64,000 bases of DNA, taken from Mortierella alpina (Eukaryota > Mortierellomycota > Mortierellomycetes > Mortierellales > Mortierellaceae). The stretch covers positions 2,418,001-2,482,000 of the forward strand of contig JANATF010000002.1 of assembly GCA_029449245.1 (NCBI GenBank), written 5' to 3'. A model generated the notes under the pieces. That model had not been told where the DNA came from, ran no database searches, and worked only from the letters and a program-made list of their open reading frames with translations. Positions 58,001 to 64,000 of the stretch are shown piece after piece (the stretch's first letter is position 1; each line of letters begins with the position of its first letter). The translations under genes and the position numbers were made by a program.

Positions 58001-59554
58001 TTCCTTATCGCCTTGGTCTGCCGTGTCATCACTTGACACTGTTGCCGCCATACTGGCTTCAGCCGTGCTGGGTACTGAGGTCTCCATTTTCACATCTACA
58101 ACCATGCTTGCATCAGCAGAGGTCTCTAACTCTGCAGGCACCACTGATTCCTCGAGGGCTTCGGGCTCCTCCTCTGGCATTTCTACATCCTCGTCTGTTG
58201 TGCTTTGTAGCCGTACGACAAGTCGTTGGTTGTAGAAGCTGTTACTAGACGCTGCAAGCAATGACTTGTACTCCACCAGCAACTGCTCTCCCAAGGTTAG
58301 CCACGTCAGCTCGTCCAATACGAGTTCCTTGGGTTCTTTGCTATTGCTGATGGAAGTTAATGTACCGCTCAAATGTTCGTGGTCGGTATTGTCCTGGGGA
58401 TCCTGCAGTCTATTGCTTATCGCCTCCAGTAGTTCCAAGCCTCGGTCGAAAAACGGCGAAATCCTTAAAGCCTTTTGCACGTAGTCTTCGCACGCGACAT
58501 AGTCCCCGATTTCGTAAAGAACCTACGCATACCATGGAGTATGAAGCAACAGAGTTAGGTCCGCTAAAATGCGATTGGCTTGGTATGCTTTTAACGCGGT
58601 GTATAGGCGACTGACCTCGCACAGCGTCTCTAAGCAGGACCACTGAGATGGTGTGAGATCCTGGTCCCACAAAGCTCCCAAAAAGTTGTTGACATCTGCC
58701 ACTTCGCCGTTGCTGTCCGAGTGGGATTGTTGGAGTCCACACTCGAGTGCGTATCGAGCGAGCCTGAGCTTTTTATCTTGAGCTGCCAGCGTCCCGATTT
58801 TGATCCATAGGGCATTATCCGAGTCGTCGAATGCCACCGCCTGGAGGTACGTGTTTTAAAGAGCATAAGTACACTGTATGCATGCGCGCATTCCGATCCA
58901 CCATGATTGAACCCTACCTTTAGGTAGAACGGGAGCGCCGTCTTTGCTGGTTCGTCTGAAGATTGTTCGAGGATAGAGGCGTAGTTTGTATACACTAAAT
59001 ACTGCAGACGACGGACCGGTGTCCCGCGTGCTGCTATCTCAGACTAAAACGATGGATTCTGTTAGCAAAATCCCCGCGATCCGCCCACAGCAGCGTGTCA
59101 TCCACGCATGCGTTTTCGGAGGACATACGTCGTTATCGATTTTCTGAAGAAGCTCTGACTCGACCAGGTTCTTGAACATGGCCTTTGACTCTTCCAGTTT
59201 GCCTTTCTGCAGCATTCTGATTGCGCTTTCATATATACCCAGACATTTCTCGGCCTACATGAGAAGAGGTACGACATTGTCAGCTGTGCTTGACACGGGT
59301 CGCCCCAGCAATGTTGTCTATGGCCGTACCTGAATCTCCACTGACTCCTCATGCTTTGACTTTGGCTGGTCGTCTTCATTAAGTACTGCGAAGCGAATCT
59401 AATTTCAGGCAGACGGTGGTTGACGATAAGACTTTAGAATCTGCAGCAAGCGCGGCTCGAGTGCCTGTGTGGTATGCAACCTGGCGCCAAAGTTCGAGCC
59501 AGCTCGTCGTCGTCCAACACCAATGCGACCATGCAGGACGTCCAGCTGTACCAT
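52014..59554 (-). CDS. HIR3: HIR3/CABIN1, TPR scaffold of the HIR histone chaperone complex
   Basis: Sixteen exons (59554-59552, 59398-59330, 59254-59129, 59043-58918, 58840-58616, 58522-57930, 57842-57567, 57532-57121, 57029-56785, 56698-56573, 56490-56241, 56153-55472, 55385-55279, 55178-53916, 53812-53585, 53474-52014) join to 2063 aa. CABIN1/Hir3 scaffolds the HIR complex, which deposits H3-H4 independently of replication and represses histone genes. The start MIRFAVLNEDD matches the CABIN1 N-terminus. TPR-like helices follow (VYTNYASILEQSSDEPAK, NALWIKIGTLAAQDKKLRLA). Later landmarks are EENQCYYCFYGISLS, LLERSLSDKVLRGQVRGDLK and NPSCWDSWYALATCYAFLAD. The C-terminus (~1700 on) is acidic and disordered. 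The one-codon first exon is inferred from homology to the start and from ATG/GTACAG at 59554; exon 10 could start at an alternative AG. Confidence 0.9.
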
Positions 59555-59831
59555 GGTTGAAAGTTGAATAACTGCGCGGGTCAGCCCAAGATGCGCCGAT
59601 GAGTCAAGAACCAGATGCGCGGCAGAGTCACGACGAATGCCAAAGGAGTTGAGTGGAATGTGGAAGCAAGGGGAAAAAAGTATTCGACGAAAGGCCACAT
59701 ACAAAACGGCTCCAAGGGTGGCTGATCATGTTTTATATCGCTGTTCTAAAATGCTTCTGAGGGCCACCGTACATCTGCGACCCCTCTATCCTCTTGCTCT
59801 GCGCTCCTGGGCTTCAACTCCTCGACCAACA
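59555..59831. promoter_or_regulatory. Short intergenic region, HIR3 start / NDUFS4 stop
   Basis: 277 bp between two co-directional genes. On the minus strand it must hold the NDUFS4 3' end and HIR3 promoter or leader. No other feature seen. Confidence 0.3.
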
Positions 59832-60741
59832 TTACTTGGTCTTGACAAAACGAAGCTTGGTAGGCGAATACTTGAAGTTGTCGGCATACACCTTCTTCTT
59901 GAAAATCTTCTCGTTAGGCTCCTGGATAGTAAACTCCCAGCCTGTTGGGTAATATCAAACGCATTATTAGACACATGAGCCTGCACGATATTACCAAACT
60001 GACCCACCAATTCTGCTGAAGCATGATCCTACCTTGCTTATCGGCAAAAGCAATGGCGTCCTCCTTGGAGGTGAACTTCATCTGGAGAGCCTGCATGTAG
60101 TCAGCACTATTGAGCATAAAAGAGTAGAGATGGGGTCCGTCAGAACGCATACGTTTTGCTCCCTTCAGCTCATCCTGCCCAGAAAACAGAAATGGTCCAA
60201 GAGAATGCGGTCGCAAATGCAAATTCGTCCGTGTATTCCGTACCTGGAAGCCCAGCCCATCAGCTCGTTCTCGAAGCGACCGGCCTGGATTTCGGTGTCG
60301 AAATCCAGTCTCCAGACTCCAGTGTTGGTGATTCCAGACTGCGTGGCAGCCTTGCAGGCCTTGTAGATTCTGCAGGGGTGCATACGGACCTCCTCTATTG
60401 AACAAGATCACGAACTGTGCATTAGTGTCTCGGAAACCATAATCCGGACGCGCCCACCCTCCTGAGCGTGATTCATAGTGTTTAATGCAGCAAGAATCCT
60501 TTTCTGAGTCCTGTGCATGGATTCCGATCCGTGGATCATAGAGCAACAACGTGATGCTCTGTGCCAACCACTCACCAGGTGCTCCGCTGACGATTTCGGC
60601 CTGGAGGGCGACAGGTTCCCGCGCCTCCGTGACTGAGGTGGAGGTTGAGTATTGGTATCTGGACAGGATGGAAGAGGTGGGTCTTGCCGTGGCGGCGAAG
60701 GGCATCCGCAAGGCCTGCTTGACGATGATGGAGGCGGACAT
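59832..60741 (-). CDS. NDUFS4: NADH:ubiquinone oxidoreductase 18-kDa subunit, NDUFS4
   Basis: Four exons, 60741-60576, 60394-60244, 60106-60033 and 59941-59832, give 166 aa, near the usual family length. NDUFS4 is an accessory subunit of mitochondrial complex I at the matrix arm, needed for late assembly. The N-terminus is an Arg/Ser-rich presequence (FAATARPTSSILSRYQYSTS). The conserved core has RIYKACKAATQSGITNTGVW, FENELMGWASSADYMQAL, SKEDAIAFADKQGW, and the C-terminal YSPTKLRFVKTK. Introns are phase 1, 2 and 1. Its promoter faces YME2. Confidence 0.96.
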
Positions 60742-60973
60742 GATGGCTGGTATGGATGGTGTGTGAGGAAACGATCTTGCTTTTTCCGAGTGAGAGAAAA
60801 GGGCTTCGGACAAACGCAACATCTGCTACTTCATGAAATTCTGTGACAAGCACTTTACACTTTCATTTCTTCCTGACCGCAAGGCTCGAAGCTTAAGCCC
60901 AGGTCTGAGCGCAACGCTCGTCTGCACTTCACCATTCCGTCCATTTCATACCCCACTTAAACACCACAACGCG
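60742..60973. promoter_or_regulatory. Bidirectional promoter, NDUFS4 / YME2
   Basis: 232 bp separate the divergent ATGs of two nuclear genes for mitochondrial proteins. C/T-rich leader sequence precedes YME2 (CTTTCATTTCTTCCTGACC at ~60857). No clear TATA box. Confidence 0.5.
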
Positions 60974-63900
60974 ATGTACCGTGTCGCAGCCTCGTCCGGG
61001 GGCAGCCTCTGTCGCCTGTATGACCGAGCACCGCAGACGCGTCGTATTGCCTCTAGCTTCACCAGTATCAGGACGACCTTCACTCCAAAACCCTCGACCA
61101 CTCTTCTTCTTAGAAACGCACCGGTGCTGCGAAAACAGCTGTCAACCATCGGCTCTCTCCATCCGTCCTTCCCCCACCTCGCCGTGCCTGCGCACCCAAT
61201 ACAGATGGCGCGCACCAAAAGGGTCCCAAATGCATCGATAAAGCGGGGGCTAAGCACAGAAAAGGAGGCATCAGCAGTAGAGGAAGAGGTAAGCTTTGCG
61301 CCAGACAATAAGGAGGCTGTTGGTGCAGCAAGGCACCCTACTATCCAGCAAAGCGAGTAGCAGGCAACCCCTTCATGCGCCCCACAGTGGAGTGATGCTC
61401 CGGGTGATGCTTGCCTGTCGTCACCAGCTCACTAGCACGCTAATCCCAATTCGATCGGGCAACCTTAACCTTCAGTAATAACACCGACCCACCCTCCCTC
61501 TTAATACAAAAGTAGCTACCATTGAAATACGGAATGTTGTACTTTGACAACGCGTACCCACTCAAAATGGGCTGGATGGACATCCGCTACACACTCCTCC
61601 GTCCTGGCTGGAAGTCGCTGGAGCGCAAAGCCAAAAACGATCTTGTGCCCCCAGAAAGCGGGATGCCCTTTCACTTCAAAATCGGCGGCATCGAGCCCAG
61701 GTATGCCGATGTACACTCCGTCATACAGTCTATACATGCAAAATGTAACCCTGCATATGCTCTCCTTTACCGCTACTCTTGGGCCACCTACTTATCACAC
61801 GCACTCTTGTCTAGGTTAAAGGATGGTGGTATGTTTGTTCACTTCTCATACGTGCATCCGAGCTCGTACACGACTAAAGAAGCCCTCAAGGAGATTGAGA
61901 GCAGGTGCGAGCAGCATCTCATGAGCCATGGGCACTACATGTGGTTCAACTTCCAAAAAGTACGCGCGTTCTTGGTCAAAGGCTCACCGTTTCTCGAGGA
62001 CATGGCCAGTCGATACCCCAACAAAAGGGTCAGGATTGAGTACTCGGGCGATATTGGGGTCGAGGGACTGTACACGCTCTTCAGGAAGTACGGCAAAATC
62101 GTTGATATTATCCAGGTGGCGCCTGTCAAAGATATGCCCAAGCAGGCCATCGTCCAGTACTCGTTCATGCGTGCATCCACTAGCGCAAAGAATTGTCTGC
62201 ATGGAGCTGAAGTCAATGGAGTTCAAATCAGTGTTACCTATGAAAGGACATTGAAAGGAAACGTCATTTGGACCTGGCTCTCGAACCATCCTCGTCTCAG
62301 TGTGCCCTTGGGAGGTTTTGCTGTCGCTGGCGTCTCCTATATCGTTTTTGATCCAGTCCGCGTCTTCAGCATGCACGCCAAGATCACAAAGCTGTTCAAC
62401 GTTAACGAATACCCGGTTCTGAAATGGCTCCGCAAGGAGACTGTTGGCCGACTCACACGTGCACCCATCGACCCATTGCAGGCAACCGGATGGCGAGAAA
62501 GAGAAGAAGAGGAAGAAAAGCTTCGTGTCTGGCTGCGCAATCCACCGGGTATTAAACAATGGGAGGGGTTTTTGTTATTCCAAGTACACTTTTTTTTTGC
62601 TCGATGTTTCGACAACACTCTCTAACCACTCACTGACGTTCCATACCCAATGTTGCAGAGACGTTTGCGATTGTCCAAGGCCCGCGAGGCTCAGGCAAGA
62701 CGGATATGGTTGAGTATGCCGTCAAGGAAAAGAAACACAAGGTCATCATCCGCTGCGAGGAATTGGCAAATGCTAGAAGCGAAGGCGAGATCCTGACTAC
62801 CTTGGCGAAACAAGTCGGCTACATCCCTCTCTTCCAGTTTATGAACACACTAAACAATATGATGGACATGGCAATCACTGCCACCACAGGACAGAAAGCA
62901 GGCAAGTGTCATTGACAAGCTAGATCGCTTCCCACACCCTGTGACTTGGAGGGAGACTTGAGGATAACCTGCTAATAATGTCGTCGTTATAGGTCTCTCT
63001 GCAACATTCGAAGGACAGCTCAAAAAGATCCTGGACACCTTGACAATCGCTATTCAGCAATCATCACCTACTAGTGGCATGTCCAACGTCTCACCAGAAG
63101 CTATCATGAAAAAGATTGAGCTGACGCTGGAGGAGAAGGCTCGGAAGGCAGTCGAGTCTGCGAATAGCGGCTCCCTGCCAGTACAAAGCATCGATACCAA
63201 GCAAGCGCGTAAGGCCAAGAAGGACAAGGCAAAGGAAGAAACAAAGTGGTGCGATCCTGACGACATTCCTGTGGTAATAATTGATGGATACATGTCAAGA
63301 GAAAAAGGACCGCACGCCAAGGAACTCTGGACCTTTTTGGCGGACTGGGCGGCTGTACTGGTCGAAAATCATGTTGCCCATGTCATCTTTGTTAGTAACA
63401 ATGTCGCTACCGCCAAGCCACTGTCAAAAGGTATACATATGTCTAGCGAATGTCCTTGATGTCGTTTATGCTGGCGAGGGACAGGAGTGTGAGAAGCGAC
63501 ATACTCAAAATCTTTTATATTTGTGATGCGTGCTTCTAGCCCTGCCCAACATGACCTTCGAGACGATCGTACTATCCGACGCTACACTGGATTCTGCGAT
63601 GGAGTTTGTACATAAGCATTTGGATAAAGAAGAGTATCCGAACCTGATCCAGTCCGTCAAGACGATCGGTGGTCGACTAACTGATCTCGAGCTCTTTGTG
63701 CAGAAAGTCAAGGCTGGCATGGGACCGGAAGGTAAGGCAGATGACTGACTCTCTACCCTGCATATAAATATATGCAACAGACGTAAAACGTTCAATGGAT
63801 CCTCGATTTGAGAAGGAAAACATGCTAACCTCTTTTTTTTGGGCGGGGTGTTATGATAGATGCGATGAATGATATCTTGGGCAGAGCCGTGATCGAAGTC

Positions 63901-64000
63901 CGGAAGAGTGCCTTTGACTTTGACAACGCGGACAAGAAGCAAAACTGGACCGCCATCCAATTCTGGGCCGTCATGAAGCTGCTCGCCAAGTCCGATGCTG
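60974..64000 (+). CDS. YME2: YME2, inner-membrane RRM/AAA-like protein of mtDNA maintenance (3' end outside window)
   Basis: Exons 60974-61288, 61516-61700, 61815-62548, 62659-62901, 62993-63430, 63540-63731 and 63860 onward give at least 749 aa; the gene is cut by the window edge. Yme2 spans the mitochondrial inner membrane and affects mtDNA escape and nucleoid organisation. The N-terminus is Arg/Ser-rich (RRIASSFTSIRTTFTPKPS), a likely presequence. An RRM-like domain includes KRVRIEYSGDIGVEGLYTLF. One transmembrane segment is at PLGGFAVAGVSYIVFDPVRV. A P-loop (FAIVQGPRGSGKT) begins the matrix or intermembrane ATPase-like domain. The intron 62902-62992 begins with GC rather than GT (G/GCAAGT) and preserves the conserved QKAGLSATFEGQ. 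Intron 61701-61814 is in frame but skipped by homology. Confidence 0.94.

Overview
This is a gene-dense, intron-containing nuclear segment of an early-diverging filamentous fungus, most likely Mucoromycota in the broad sense and probably Mortierellaceae. That placement is inference. It rests on short introns of about 50-230 bp with GT..AG ends and CTNAC-like branch sites, Ser/Gln/His-rich proteins, a NACHT-HEAT receptor-like gene, a TOK-type potassium channel, a CABIN1-like HIR3, and no bacterial features. I rebuilt the exon structures by hand from reading frame, splice sites and phase. Every multi-exon model below closes in phase without internal stops.

Layout: 109-2028 (-) ankyrin-repeat protein with a C-terminal DysF domain; 2771-7211 (+) DBF4/Dfp1, regulatory subunit of Cdc7 kinase; 7299-15363 an accessory block with one large NACHT-HEAT gene (24 near-identical HEAT units), a degraded RhoGAP fragment, and a ~155-bp direct repeat at both ends; 15559-18762 (-) a Ser/Gln-rich protein I do not recognise; 19729-20991 (-) a secreted, probably GPI-anchored LPMO-like protein; 23035-33059 (+) a ten-exon homologue of UNC80, the scaffold subunit of the animal NALCN sodium-leak channel; 33268-37800 (-) a TOK potassium channel; 39037-42918 (-) a RasGEF; 43325-43999 (-) a small Cys-rich GPI protein; 45149-49231 (+) SPT5; 49579-51889 (-) the ribosome-associated Hsp70 SSB; 52014-59554 (-) HIR3/CABIN1 in 16 exons; 59832-60741 (-) NDUFS4 of complex I; 60974 to the window end (+) YME2, cut by the right edge.

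Most genes are conserved housekeeping functions: replication licensing, transcription elongation, histone deposition, cotranslational folding and mitochondrial functions. NDUFS4 and YME2, both mitochondrial, diverge from a 232-bp shared promoter. HIR3 and SSB lie head-to-tail with 124 bp between them, and the HIR3 stop codon lies inside a TATA-like element of SSB. The most unusual content is the full-length fungal UNC80 homologue, convergent with a potassium channel gene, and the repeat-flanked NACHT-HEAT block, which looks like the locally dynamic part of the window.
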